Origin: Volutella citrinella
Taxonomy: Eukaryota; Ascomycota; Sordariomycetes; Hypocreales; Nectriaceae
DNA: 64,000 bases
Reading direction: 5' to 3'
Assembly (NCBI GenBank): GCA_034401135.1
Contig: JAWZSP010000003.1
Span: 1,178,001 to 1,242,000, forward strand
A program made the position numbers and the translations under genes. The notes beneath the pieces were generated by a model that was not told where the DNA came from, ran no database searches, and saw nothing but the letters and a program-made list of their open reading frames with translations. Positions 1-12,693 of the stretch are shown here, piece after piece. Position 1 is the stretch's first letter; the number at the start of each line of letters is the position of its first letter.

Positions 1-3000
1 AGCAGCGACGCCGAAACAAACATGCCGACAAAATCGAGGCCAACAAGCCCGGCTGGCAGAGGCTGCAATATCTGGCTGCGAGCCGAGACGGTGCCACGAG
101 TATAAAGACCTGATTCTTCGGTTCAATCTAAGCTTGATGGACCCTAGAGATTGTCGAATTGCTGAGCCAAAGGGCAAACGAAGCGTTCGGCTGTCAAGAC
201 GTGTCCTAACCGTTCTGCAAATCCCCTGCTACTAGGCCATTGAAGGATCACCAGAGTTGTCTGAAACTGCTAAGCTGCTTCCATGCTGGACTACAATGGT
301 CTTTGGGAGTAGGAGAGAGACATTTTGGATTGAGCTTGTATGATTTACATCCGCCTTGCAACCCATTGAAGCTGAGGGACCGTTCTCTCGGCCGCTGGGG
401 CGTGGAGGCGGCCAACGCGACTGTCCTCTTATGGTCACCACTATGCAAAGTAGTCTACCATTTTCTGAAGCCGATTAGAATGGCTGGCTTCTTGTGAAAT
501 GTCCCGATATCTGACTTGGCCCGTTGCATCAACTACCAAGCGACCATTCACTTCCCAACAACCCGAACCGCAAGACGCCAACAGGTTTGAGCATGAAGAT
601 GAAGGCATGTCCTGAAAGGGAGGGACTAAGTTATTGGCATCAATCTGGCCAACCACTGGTTCTTACTACTCACTTTGATCCACGAATATTGTTCACACCT
701 TTTTCAGGCTGGTCTGGGGCCAACTAGATGGGCCCGGCTTGACTCTTGACTAGCACAAACTGGCCCCCCAGGCATAGGAAGACGCATAGACTGCGCCGAT
801 TCTTCGGTTTTTGTAGGTCAGTCACCAGCGCGAGCCGCTAGAAGCTCAAGATCAACGATCCCAATAACGCAGGTATGAGAGGTCGAGGACTGGACAACTA
901 CGGAAGCAATCTCAGCCATTTGTTCATATTTCTTTGGACATTGCATCTTGCGAGTCCTCTAACTGGATAGCACCCATAACTTTCTTGATAGCGCTGGGTT
1001 GCAAATGTCTCCGTGCCAAGGAGGCCGCCAGGCTGGCTTCTGGGCCAATGTCTTCCCAACTGTGGCCGCCCTTCCACTTAGCCTGTGCTGGATGTCATGG
1101 ATGAGTTTCCATCTGGCCTTTTTGATTGGATATGGGCAAGCAATGTAAAACCTGGAGATGTTCACTCAGCATTGAGACACGGGCGCATACCGACGCGCCC
1201 ATCTGAAACCTGGATTTGCTGCAACCTGGCTTCCCTGGATAAGGTAGTTTTAAGTTTGTCTCTCACTTCTCTGCCGTGGCTTGCGTGGCTACAGTCATGG
1301 ACATTTATACAGGGCATTTAAAGCCGCACGCATTGGGAAACTGGATGCTAGGCCTGCCACTTGCTCGAAAACCTCCAGCTTTGGTGATGTTCTACGGCCG
1401 TGATTAAAAGCCGGAGGCCGAGATGGACGGGACAAGGTATCTTTGATTGGCAAGGAGCCGATGCCCTCATCAAGGGTGACTGTTAGGGCTTACGACCCAG
1501 CTTCATCTGATATTAGGGACATGTAGGGCGCTTGCTACTAGTCAGCTGCAGTAGTTGGCAAGATGCGTGGCTTGGGAACCCAATATGAGCTACAAAGTCT
1601 TGGGCATTGCGCTCCATTCCAGAGATTGAAACACAAGGCGAAGGAAGATGGAAACCATTCCCGACAGGGACACCGACACATGACTTTGCCGAGCAGCGTA
1701 GGCAAATGCAACGCAAGGTGCGTGCTCTTCGGTCCGGCAATGCGTTTGGAGATGGCAGCCAATGGCGGGGGCAAGATGGCCATGTGGGCAGGGTATAGGA
1801 TAAGATGGGCGCGGCGTAGGGAGCGGGGTGGAAGGATTATCTATCAAATTTATCCTTCATTCGTGGCTGGCGACGAAACCACGTTGGCCCAAGCGGCGAC
1901 GGCATTGACTCTCACCCACGAGGGAGCGACAAGGATTGGTGGCGTCGTTGGAACAAGATTGAAGATATGCGTTGGTGCGATGGGCGACTGAGCCCCGGGA
2001 GTGTGGGCATGATGTCATGACGTGACGGGCGATGGGAGGCGGCGCGACAGACGACAGCCCTCATGGCACAGGCATCGCGTCGCAGCGGCTCGATGATGGA
2101 GGCTCGGTGGAGCTCGGGATGCCCAGTCGGGGCAACCCGAGGGGGCCCTTCTGGTGGACCGGCTTGCGGGCGGCGGTTGCGGGAGGGCCAACAAGAGCGA
2201 ACCTGCTGCTGTTGACTCCATGGCGGCCAGTGTCGATGATTGATTGCCGCTAATTAGCTGAATAGCAGGCTTGGTTGGCCATACTTGCCATGGCATCTAT
2301 CAATACTCGATGCTGTTGTGAATGGCTCTAACCCAGATGATCATCCTGTTGGGGCCAATGGCATCGGTCATGCCTTTTGATATCAAGATGATAACGCCGC
2401 CCAACAGAATTGACCAATGCAGAACGAGTTATCCAGAAGGATTGATTGAGCAAAAGAAGCTGCTGGGTATGCCCTGGCTAGTGGCCGTTAGCTGCATTGG
2501 CCTCCGGGAGTCCGCGATTGGCCGAAAATGGTGGAGGGCCCTCCAAATAGGTCTCCAGTCTCAGGTCCCCATCGACTTCCCTATAGGGGGGTACCATTCC
2601 CTTCCCAGAAGGCCGAGGACCCAAGGCTTGAGATGGGGCCGTGTTCTCGATTGCACAGGGCTGGAAGTCCAAGACGGATGGGGTCGCTATTGAGCGATAC
2701 CCACTTGACTAACAGTTGACCTGGTCGAGCCCGAGCTGACATGCAATGAATTGGTCACCGGGCACACCAGCCGGCCAGACACACAGAGACAGCGATGGGG
2801 CGGCCAGGCAGGCGGGCGACACTGAGAGAGAGAGGGCCGGAGGGGGACGCTTGGCGGGAGTTCTGGAACTTGAAAACTCCACATTGTTATGATGTATCAC
2901 AGGCAAGGCGCAATGCGGCCAGGGGGCCGGGCTAGGATCCTGACGCAAGGTGGGACGCTGAGCCACGCTGCCGGATGTCCAGAATCCTAGATTGTTAGAC

Positions 3001-5535
3001 TTGCCCAAAGAACATGCAAAACATGCCGCCCGTCCAGAGTCCGGGGCAGGGCAGGGCGAGGGGCGGAGCGTGGTGTAAGTCATGAGAGACGGACAGGTGT
3101 CACTGCTGGCGCGAGGCACTTCGCCTCGAAGCTTGCCGGCGAGCGGCGGCTTGCAGGGTATTGACAGGGCAGGCATGCAGCGATACGAGAACATTCGTAT
3201 GCGAGCGTTTGCACACAAGGCGCTTCTGGCCTCGTGATGTCTCCAACGAGCAGCCACAATCAAATATGGCACTGGCCGAAGTGCGTCACGGATGCCGGGG
3301 ACGTCGGCCGCGCGCTCTGTCGGGTAATGGTGGTGAAAATGTAGACGGCGAGCAGCTCTGCTGCGGTGTAACCCAGATCCAGCCAAGCACTCAGCAATGG
3401 TGATTGATGTGTCAGATGGTGGTGGTTGATTGCTTTGCACGTTACGTTGCATGTCGCATGCCGTGAGCTGCCTTCTGCGTCTGGAAATAGCCGTTGCCGG
3501 GGGGCTGCGATGTTCTGGGACATCCGCCAGTCTGGCGCATTGTCATTATCCGGGCTCCGCAGTGGGATGATGAGGCCGACGGCTGGGCGCAACGTTGGAT
3601 TTCAGTCGATCTGGTCTCAGGAAGCGTGCTCGTACATAGCAGCTTGCCTGGGCCCAGCCAAGCATTCCCTGGAGCAGGGAAATTGGCCGTGACTAATTGA
3701 CAGCGGATGGGTGCACTGGCAAGCCTGCATCGCCGTCTTGTGACTCGCGTGTCTCGTCGGGGTTTGAATCATTAACCACGCCACAGCCAAAAACCGAACC
3801 ACGACTTCCCATAACACTTATGGTACATCCCGCTGCTGTCGAATCGAAACCCCGCCAGCCGAGGACCCTGCACAGTGCACATGCGACGTCGCCGTCACCG
3901 CCGCCATGACAGCCGTCGCCGTTGTCTGCGCCGTGACCCCCATTACATTGGGGCTTGCTTGGCTGCTCGATTGCCGCGCCGGCTCTCGCATTCTGTTCGT
4001 CGTTGCTTTTTGTGCCCCGTTTCGCCGCGGGCACGATCCGGTGGTTCCCACCCACGCCGGCAGGGTCGAATCAAAGCCTGGGATGCGGGCGATTGCCATT
4101 CAGGGAGGATGGGGGCTGTCGTGTGGGCCACATGGGACACATGATAGTCTGGACTTGGCAGCGGCAACAAGTCCTGTCAAGCAGCGTGCGTTGCCGTTTG
4201 CGGATGGCTTGCACAATCGAGGCCATCCAAATGTCGTCGATCCGTTTCGTGTTCTTCACGTGGGAAGCTCCTTGCACTGGGTATTTCCAGATTCCCGCAC
4301 AGTCGTTGTGCTAATAAGCTCTGCGTACAGCAGATTGATCTGGGTTTGGTAGGTCAAACTCAAACTGCCTTTCCGGAAGGCGTAGTGGTCATTCGGGCCA
4401 TCATTGCAAGTACCAGTACCCCACTGACAGCAGTCGAGGACCTGGCTGGCACTGCACTGCACTGTGCACCTGGAAGCGCCAGTCCGGCACCTGCCAGACA
4501 CAGAAGTGAAGGCTGTGAGGCCAGGCAGCGCAGCTACAGCCCCGACTGCAGGTGCGTCTAGTCACCCAGGGCTGATTCAAGAGATCCAAATGCGTCTCAA
4601 CACCAGTGCAACCCGGCACTCCCAGGCACTCTCAGTCGCTAGCCGTAGACACGACGATACGTGAAACACAATCAACAGCCCGCCGCACAAATGCCACCTT
4701 GCCTTCTGGAACGAATAGCCTAATTGATTGCCAAGCTTCCACTGGGCACGCGCAGGTCAGAGATCCAAGCTCCGGCCGGCTCCAGTTTTCCCGCTCGTTG
4801 GCGAATACAGGCAGCCCCACCACCAGTAAACAGGCTCGCCCCGGCCCATCCCTCTGGTTTTGGGTTCAGGTTGGCTTCGAGGCTTTCTCTTTAACCTCCT
4901 CTACTTCAGGTCTACCTCCGTAGCTTCTCAAGATTTCGGGCAAACTTTTGAGAGGACTCAGAGGGGCCGTGGGGCCGACACTGATGGTATCAATTATAAG
5001 GTAATAACCTGCCTCGGAACCCACATCAATTCCCATGCCCATGCCCCCTGCAACGCGCCTGCCATCACCCGCAGCGCTGTTCCTGAGCTCCTCCTCATAG
5101 CCCGTTGGTAGTTGTTGCAGATAATCCCGGATCATTCTTGGGCTGTTGCAGGGCTATCGGTCATTGTGGGAGCTCATACTAACAGCACTGATGTTGTAGT
5201 TCTCACACGCTGGCGTAGACTGGACAAGTGTAGGTACCTGGCCAACAAAGAGGCAGTGAACAAGAGGTTGTGGAGGTTGCCTGTTGTCACACTTTTTTCC
5301 GTTCCCAGACTTATGCCGACTACGTACCTGCCTCAGCCCAGGCAGTGCCCCCTCGCTACTAAGTATATACTACTATGTTAATCCCTATCTGGCTTTGCCT
5401 CATGCAGCAGCAAGGCCTGGCCCGGCGAACACGGGCCCAGGAGTATGTACCTGCACCTGCCCCACTAAGGTTCCCTTTCTCCGCCCCAAGGGCCCTACTG
5501 GGTGCTACTAGTACCAGCAGCAGGCGGTAATTCCA

Positions 5536-5760
5536 GGCGGCCCCCAGGCTCCATCCCTCCATCCCTCCAAGCCTGTCCCGCCCCAGCCAAACCATCTCCA
5601 ATCCAAATCCCAATCCCGTTTGTTCCCCATCCCACCCGATCCTATCCTGCCTCCCATCTCTCCAACTCCTCCTTCTCCCTTCTCCCCATCAGCTTCAACC
5701 TTGAAACCCGCCACCCGCCCGGGTTCCTCTCCCCCATCTTGGCTCACCCTGTTGCTAGAC
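5536..5760 (+). promoter_or_regulatory. Pyrimidine-rich tract in the kinase promoter/leader
   Basis: This tract is dominated by C and T on the + strand, with CCATCCCTCCATCCCTCC near its start. CT-rich tracts commonly lie close to transcription starts of filamentous-fungal genes. It ends about 510 bp before the kinase ATG, so the leader may be long. No clear TATA box was seen next to it. The regulatory role is inferred from position only. Confidence 0.35.
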
Positions 5761-6125
5761 CTCGTCTCGTCCCGCAACCCCGCCGGTCCTTTCCACTGCC
5801 CGCGCGTCTCTGGCGACCTGCCGCCGCCAACATCACTGATTCACTGCCGTAACCTGTCGCTCCGCCACTCGCACTATTCGTCATCGTCGCCTCCATGTCC
5901 TCGTTATAGCACGGCTTGACCCGGTCTCGCAGCCAGCCCCTCAACCCGCCTTGCTCTCCTCCTCGCTCTGTATCCTCTCCCAGAACGAGACGTCTCCGCC
6001 CCCAAGCCATCACCCTCTGACTGGCCCGTCCTCTCCACGGCCAGCCATCTGTGCATCAAGGTCTGTTCCCACGCCTCCCTGGCAGCGCCTCTTCGGTTGC
6101 CTGTCCCGTGCTCCCTTGCTGTTCG

Positions 6126-6164
6126 ATGACGGCAGTCTTTGCCTCCCCGCTTTCTATGAGTTAA
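6126..6164 (+). promoter_or_regulatory. Upstream ORF 1 (12 codons plus stop) before the kinase
   Basis: ATG at 6126 opens a short frame that stops with TAA at 6162-6164, 110 bp before the kinase ATG. If the transcript starts upstream of 6126, as the position of the CT-rich tract suggests, scanning ribosomes meet this ATG first. Whether it is in the mature leader is unknown. Confidence 0.3.
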
Positions 6165-6170
6165 CTCGCG

Positions 6171-6359
6171 ATGCCAGGTTGGACCTTGGCTCACTCACAC
6201 TCGCACCCACCTTTGAAACTCGTCTCGCCTCGTCTCGCGCCCCGATCCCCGACGGCCCGGCTACGCGCTAGCTATGAACGCACCCCAAAAACCCCAGACT
6301 GCGACGGCCCTGTCTCTCCACGACGACAACGACCAACAAGACCAAAACGAACTGTCTAG
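6171..6359 (+). promoter_or_regulatory. Upstream ORF 2, overlapping the kinase start codon
   Basis: ATG at 6171 opens a 62-codon frame ending in TAG at 6357-6359. It runs past the kinase ATG at 6274 in a different frame. An overlapping uORF of this type would normally reduce main-ORF initiation, because ribosomes translating it cannot reinitiate at 6274. The ATG context (CGCGATGC) is weak, so leaky scanning is likely. An intron in the leader could also remove it. Confidence 0.3.
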
Positions 6360-8529
6360 CGCCCGCAATTCCTCCCTTTCCGTAGCTGTACCTGCGCCTT
6401 CCGTTGCTGCAACCTCAACTTCAAGCAAGCACGAACAAGCACACATTGTTGACCCCAACCCGACTGCGAAGTCATGTTCTCAACCTGATGTTTCCGTCAC
6501 GGCCCCGCCGCTTGTTCACTTCCGTTCCAACACGATAGCGCCCTCGCCCCTCCTGGAACAGGGCGAGTTTCCGACCCAGCAACTCGACTCGTTGTCTCCT
6601 GCGGGGCCATTCCTGTTCGAACAACGACCCTCTAGCCCCGGCGCCCTGCGTATCTCCACCGACCTCCACAACTCTCCCTTGATTGTTGCGCGACGCGAAT
6701 CCTTCAACGGCAACGGCAACGGCAACGGCAACGGTGGTGCTTCCTCACGCAACTCGTTGAATCACAGGGCCTCCACAAACAGCCTTCGGCCTGTCTCTAG
6801 AACAAACAGCCTTAAGCAGGCATTGGCAAACAGCCTCGGCTCAGCCAGTGGCACAAGCAGCCTTGCCCCGAGCCCTATTATATCCGCCATGGGCGATCTT
6901 ACTCCACTACCTAGCCCACTTCTCTCCTCAGACTCGCCTGGGCCATGGAAGAAGCTGGTGGTAGGGTCTGCTTCCCCTCCATCCCGCCTCAGGAGCGTGG
7001 GCGAAGGATCTGTACTGGTAACCAGCTCTGGGGAGTCAATCGACTCGGCACTCTCTAGCGGCCCCAAGCGTAAGATCTACGCCAATATAGAACCCGGCGA
7101 TGATCTGCCCTCGGTACAGAATGCTGCGAACAAGCCCAAGACCCACGGCCGACACAGGAGTATAAGCGACTATCACCCGGATCCGATGGGGATTCCAAAG
7201 CGCCAGACCACCGTCTCGGGCTCGCACCCCAAGATTGATATTCCAATTGCAGAGAAACTGGAGCCTCATATGAGGAGAGAAATCAATTATGCCGAGTCTC
7301 GGGGTTTGACGCCAACTGTGACTAAGCCACCGACTCCCCCACCGAGCGAATCGTCAAGAGATTCAGCAGACGGATCGACAAAGCCCAAGCCATCGTCCTT
7401 CGAGTGCTTCCAGGCCAAGGGCCGCAAGGACGGAAAGCGCCGCCGCTGGAGATCTCTCCGGCTGCTCGGACAGGGAACCTTCAGCAGAGTCATGCTGGCT
7501 ACGACTCAGATTGAACCCAGCGAGGACTCGGGCGAAACGGAAGGTGGAAGAGAAACCCCGAAGCCCGAGGCAAACCTAGATCGAAAGACCCTGGTTGCAG
7601 TCAAAGTTTGTGAACACGGCCCTCGCGGCGGGGCAAGTGAGGAGCGTGTCGAGATGAGCCTGAAGCGTGAGCTGGAGATCATGCAGACCATCCACCACCC
7701 TTCCCTGGTTGACCTCAAGGCTTGGAGCATTGAGCCGACGCGAGCCATCCTCGTCCTGAACTATTCGCCTGGAGGAGACCTGTTCGACGTGGCCACTTCA
7801 CATCGCACCTGTCTCTCGGAACCCCTTCTCAGGCGGCTGTTTGCCGAGATAGTAGGTGCTGTGAGCTATCTTCACGAGCGCAGGATTGTCCACCGGGACA
7901 TAAAACTCGAGAGTAAGTTGGGGGATGCTAGTTCCGTTCCGATGGCATAATCTAACCTGGGCCTAGACGTTTTGGTCAATCTCACTCCCGAGGAGCTTGC
8001 CGACCCTTCGGTCGACTGGACCAACTACCCATATTCGATTACTACTCTGACCGACTTGGGTCTCTCCAGACGGATCGCAGACGACGAGAAGCTCGAAACA
8101 CGCTGTGGTTCCGAAGACTATGCGGCACCAGAGGTCATCATGGGACAACCCTACGACGGCCGCGCCTGTGACGCCTGGTCCATGGGTGTCCTGCTTTATG
8201 CTCTGCTCGAATCCCGCCTGCCATTCGACCCTCACCCGAGCATGAGTGACGCCCACCGCATGCGTAGCCGCACGAGTCACCGCATTGCCAGAGTAGAATG
8301 GCGATGGGTCGAGTTTGCCGGCGATGACACCGACCACGACGGTAGCGAAGCCAAGTTCCAGGAGAAGGGCCTCCTGGGTGCTATGCAAATCACCGAAGGC
8401 CTATTGAAGCGGGCTAGAAGCCGGTGGACCGTCGACAAGGTGGCACAAGCGGAGTGGGTGCGCAGTGGCATCACTGTCGAAGGAGGCTTGCGATTCAGGG
8501 AAGAGAAGGACGGTGAAGAGGTGCAATGA
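6274..8529 (+). CDS. Serine/threonine protein kinase with long disordered N-terminus
   Basis: CDS join(6274..7912, 7967..8529), 733 aa. The 54-bp intron has GTAAGT and CTAG ends and interrupts the Asn codon of the catalytic loop; splicing restores HRDIKLEN. The first ~385 residues are Ser/Pro-rich and disordered, with a short NGNG repeat near residue 150. The kinase domain fills the rest. A glycine loop LGQGTFSRV lies near residue 400, the ATP-binding Lys in VAVK at 444, HRD at 540-542, Lys544 and Asn547, a DLG rather than DFG metal-binding motif at 576-578, and APE at 600-602. All residues needed for activity are present. The lobes resemble CAMK-type fungal kinases, but I cannot assign a named orthologue. 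The substrate is unknown. It is probably cytosolic, as no signal or membrane segment is seen. The ATG at 6274 is preceded by two uORFs. Confidence 0.9.
6712..6736 (+). repeat. AACGGC hexamer repeat within the kinase CDS
   Basis: About four tandem copies of AACGGC encode an alternating Asn-Gly run in the disordered N-terminus of the kinase. The repeat stays in frame, so length changes add or remove Asn-Gly pairs. Confidence 0.85.
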
Positions 8530-11500
8530 TCTTGACTCGCCTCACACGCCATATACCCGGGGCTCTTGAACTCTTTTCCGGCCCCTGCTCCAGCCTCCTC
8601 GAGTCTGGACTCACCCATCAGCATTTTCCGTCTTCGATACAGCTGCGGCGGGATTATTTGAACCGCTGCCTTTTTTATAACGCGCTCACTCCGCAAGAGA
8701 GCTCTCCTTCCAGACTTCCACGACGAAACGCATCCAAAGAGGGGAATATGGCGACGTGGCCATGATTGACGCCCAAGGCGTTTGGTAAAGACGACATGAA
8801 CGGGACCAAGCACGAAAGGGAAATGGGAACGTGGGATCAGGAGTTTTTATTATTGACAACTGTACTTTAGCATCATGATTCTTTTTGAAGATGGATGAGG
8901 TCGGATGATGCCTTGGGGATCGGACTCGGCGTGCTTGTCATTCGATCGATCGTCAAGATCGCCCAGATCAGCGTATCTCGCACATGGGTGCCACGCCAAC
9001 CTAGATGATACGAAGACCCATGGTGGGGAGGGGGCCTGAAAACCGTCCTGCTCGGGCTAGACCATGTTGAAGAGCTCATCCAACCCTTCTTTCTTGGCTA
9101 TTGTTTCTTTCTTCAACTATATCATATACCATGGGTAGCAAAAATCTTGGGTTAGAAGACGGCTATACCAAACAAATCGGATAGACACGGGTGTTCGTCT
9201 AATTACACATATCCTGTATTACTACTTAATTATCTTGTACCAGTTTAAGTTAGTATGACTGAACCATATGCCCAGGACTTAGGCCCGTGTGAAGATGTGT
9301 GTGAGGGCTCAAGTGCAGCGTATCGGAGCCAACAAGCATCGGGGGGGAAGCAGCTCCTAGCTGCCTTCTGCGTACCCTCAGGTCAGGGAGAATAAGCCCA
9401 AGCACAGCCAAGGCAGCAGGAATTTTGCAGTGATTCCTGGCCCCAGGGCTGAGCTGAGACGTGGCAGGCAAGGCAGGCATGTCTCTGAGTCTTGACGGGA
9501 CGGGCCTGAGACATGGGGCTGACGGTGCTTCCCAACCAAGTCATGACAGAAGGGAGGCGAGGTGATCCGCCCCTCTTGTCTGCCTGCCCTGCTGCTGCTG
9601 GAGGAACCTTGTCTCGCCGCCTTATCATGACTTCATGAGAACGAGTGGTGCTGGGTTGTTGGGATACGGGACGTCACTTGGTCGGACCGGACGCAAAGCG
9701 TTGGCGGTAGGGTTGGGGTGTTGATCCGAAGACCCTCCTACCGACGATTATCTATGGGAGAAGTCGAGAGAGTCGCACGGCCTGCCAGGACTCATCCTCC
9801 GCCTTGGCACACGATTGATTCCTCTGCGTAGATGGCTGATATACGGTGGCTGCCTGTGTGCCACACAATCATCTTCTGTCGTCTGGAGTCCGCTTGGCCC
9901 CCGAGTCATGGTGAACACCAAGCATACCGTGTCGTGGATAATAGTCCGCCGAGGGTTCGTTAGCGTGTCGTTGCGACCATTGTCTCTTCGGGTCAAAGAG
10001 TAGATCGCTGCTAACGGTTCTTGTGACCGATGGGCTGCGGTCCTGTGGCTGGCGACGGCGCTGATCTGTCTCGGCTGCATCGGGCGCTTCCCCAACGTAA
10101 CAGTATAGACACCGAGGCTGGAGGACCCTTGAAGGATGATCGACGACTACTGCGCTTCCCGAGGGCGCATGTCATCCGCTCTCAACCAAAATAGACAGCA
10201 CCCGGCGACGTGAGGGGGGCTCTGATTAATAACCTTTGGGCTCTGGTGCGACCCCGACCGACCCTGGAATACCAACGCGACGAGGCAAACTTGGCGCTCA
10301 AGCCTACTCCGACCGCCGCCGGCCGCTTGGCCGACTCGTAAAAGCCGGCGACGGCTCAATCCGCGCCGCCGTGTTTCGGCTGGCATCCAATCTGTCCATC
10401 CCCGAGAAATCTCGGCTCATTTCAAAGAAATAGACTATAACCCCGATTGTTATGGGAAATCGTCATATTGCGTACCAGGCCTTGCGGTTTCCATCTTCGG
10501 AAGCAGAGAAGCGGAGTTCGTTCTCCCTTCAATCCAGACTCCAAACCTAGTGACATCAGGGCTTCAGTTCCCTCTCCACCGCCAAGACGATTGAACAGCC
10601 CTGTCTGCGTCTCGGCCGCCACCTCGGCCGAGAGAACGGCTGACGTGATACGGGCAACATGGAGGGTGGTTACGGCGGCTATGGCCCTGCCACTATGAGT
10701 CGCTAGACTAGTCTTCTAGCGGCTGGCAGCAGGAGATTACAAACACAACCCGTGTGGGATACCAACACGAGGTTGGATTCAGGGTGTGCCAGCCGTGTTC
10801 TGGCTCTGAGTGCGTGCTCGGGCTAGCGAACGAGATTTCCCTCCTAGCTGCGTCCTCAGTAATAATTAATCCTCGCTCGGTGTTGATGCTTCGACGGGAC
10901 CAGGGTCGTGCCTCGGTCATTGCTAGTTAGCCTTTTTTTGTCGACCCGTCTTCGCGCGATGACAGGCTAATGACTAGGGTAGTGGTTCCTTATTATGTTG
11001 CTGGATTTGTCCACGGTTCCTTGGCCGGTCTTGCAAACCCCAGGCAGGGCGGCGACCGCCGGCGGGCTTGCTCACGTCCAGCCCCTTCGTTAGCCACCCC
11101 ACATAGCGGATTTACGCCTTCGTTCGTGCCTTTTTCCCTCGCAAGACCTCCGACGGATAGGTTGGAAGGGGGAAAGGGGGACAGCGCTGAGGGAGCGTGG
11201 GTCGATCCGATTGTCGAGGATGATTCTGCCAAGCCAAAGATGTAAAATCGGCGGCTTTTCGTCCGAACTGCCTCCACGTAGGCAGCCTGGCAGCGCCCTG
11301 CCCAGAGGCACCGTACGAGAAGGCATGGCCTCCGTGGCTCTGTGGGCGATGCTAGTACGCACGGTGAAGTGACGAAGTCGTGGCGCCGCCACGACCGAAC
11401 GGCCTGTGGTCAGCGGGGCGGGGAAGGACGGAGGTCGAACAGAGTTTCTTGGCCAAGACAGTGGCTACGGCCATTCCATCGGCTGGCTACCGCACTGATG

Positions 11501-11670
11501 TATTTCGCGACACCCAAGCATCTTGCTGAGCCGCTTCGACTGCCGACGACTGCCATCATGCTGGACTGTAGGACTCCCCCTCGACTCGGGCGGACGTCAA
11601 CAACAGGTCCGCTTGCACAAGCGTCAGTGATAAATGACCAAAATGGTGGCGTCTCAGCACACTTCGTACG

Positions 11671-11705
11671 CCGTACCGTAACGCAACGCACCGCACCGCA
11701 CCACC
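11671..11705 (+). repeat. Short pentanucleotide-phased repeat
   Basis: The sequence reads as successive five-base units: CCGTA twice, ACGCA twice, CCGCA twice, then CCACC. It resembles a diverged pentamer microsatellite. Its complement contains TGCGG and TGCGT units related to the GTTGC repeat at 41296. Confidence 0.6.
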
Positions 11706-12583
11706 ATCCCGTCTGCACTGCGGGAGAAGAAGCCAAATACTTTCTGGAAGTAGAGCGCCCAGAGCAAGAGGCAAATCATCTACCCCGGGCTGGACTCTGG
11801 TTCGCTGCGCGGGCGTTGGAATGCTCGCCGCCTCGGCAGATTCTCCTCCACCCCCCCCAAAAGGCAGTCGACATGGGGGCCGTAGATTCGCAATGATTGG
11901 CGCCAGTCCTCTGGCGTGTGGTGCCTCCATGGCTTTTCACCTTCTCCTTCTGGCAACATGGTCGCATGCTCTCACATGCCCACCCCTGAGAAGCCGGCCC
12001 TCAGTGGTCCGCCACCCACAGACACGATGCCTCTCTGTGTCCTGCTCGGTCCTTCTCCAGCGAGGTAGGCTTGCCCGGCCCATTAGGCCCATTGGGATGC
12101 CGACCAAGCCCAAATATGATGGCAGTCTCCCCCCATCCCCGCGAGCTGAGCCCGCGACGGCGTTGTTCCCTCCTTATCTGTCCCTCAGGAACCCCGCGAC
12201 CAGCGCTCGATACGCCCCCCCCAGACACCAGATTGGCTTGCCTATCCGGGAAAGTTAGGCGAGGGAACTTTTGCTGGCCCTCTCTCACGCGCATCGCTTG
12301 GCAGCCTCTGGCTCTCTTGCCTCGACTCTCTGTCTCTTGACTCTGGCGGCCGTCGTCGGTGTCCCTGCCTATCAACGCACTGTCCCTATCTCCCTTGCTA
12401 GTTGCTGCTGCATCAAGTCTGGGGAACGATAACGTTAGCAGGCCCTTGCTGTTTGTTGCTCGCTCCCTCTTCATCCCACCGCTCAGGACGGACCGCTCGC
12501 TGGTCGCCGACTCGCCGCCCCAGTTTTTCACATCGGGCGCGCCACCTCTCTCTGCCTCTCTCTTCTTAGACGTACCCGCCATC

Positions 12584-12670
12584 ATGGGCGTATTTGCCCG
12601 CTTGCCTATCCTCTCGTTCTCGACCTCCACATCCAATCTGAGCTTGTTCGCTTGCCACCGCGACGAGTGA
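12584..12670 (+). promoter_or_regulatory. Upstream ORF 1 (28 codons) before the Clr5-domain gene
   Basis: ATG at 12584 lies in a strong context (GCCATCATGG) and opens a 28-codon frame ending in TGA at 12668-12670. The main ATG follows at 12791. The context is better than that of the main start (GGCGCCATGT), so if this part of the leader is transcribed the uORF should be translated. Its last base is shared with the ATG of the next uORF. Confidence 0.4.
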
Positions 12671-12693
12671 TGAATGCGAGCACTGGCAACTAA
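12670..12693 (+). promoter_or_regulatory. Upstream ORF 2 (7 codons), overlapping the stop of uORF 1
   Basis: TGATG at 12668-12672 contains the stop of uORF 1 and the ATG of this frame. It encodes seven residues and ends with TAA at 12691-12693, 97 bp before the main ATG. This spacing would allow reinitiation downstream. Confidence 0.35.

Larger units (their letters stand above)
1..6273. other. Gene-poor region upstream of the kinase gene
   Basis: I see no convincing gene here. The open frames are short, lie on both strands, often lack an ATG, and show no recognisable domain or fungal intron pattern. The last 750 bp (about 5520-6270) is strongly pyrimidine-rich on the + strand, with runs such as repeated CCATCCCT. 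That is typical of the promoter and leader of a highly spaced fungal gene, here the kinase at 6274. Two upstream ORFs near 6126-6359 are listed separately. A short or rapidly evolving spliced gene cannot be excluded by eye. Confidence 0.6.

Noticed and set aside
2709..3452. 247-codon open frame on the minus strand
   Set aside because: No domain, low-complexity composition, and several equally long frames overlap it. There is no intron or promoter pattern to support it.
6171..6359. Reading the 62-codon frame as a separate protein gene
   Set aside because: It overlaps the start of a well-supported kinase gene in another frame and has no domain; it fits better as a uORF.
11342..11896. 184-codon open frame on the plus strand
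   Set aside because: It begins at a non-convincing start, overlaps opposite-strand frames of similar length and encodes no recognisable motif.
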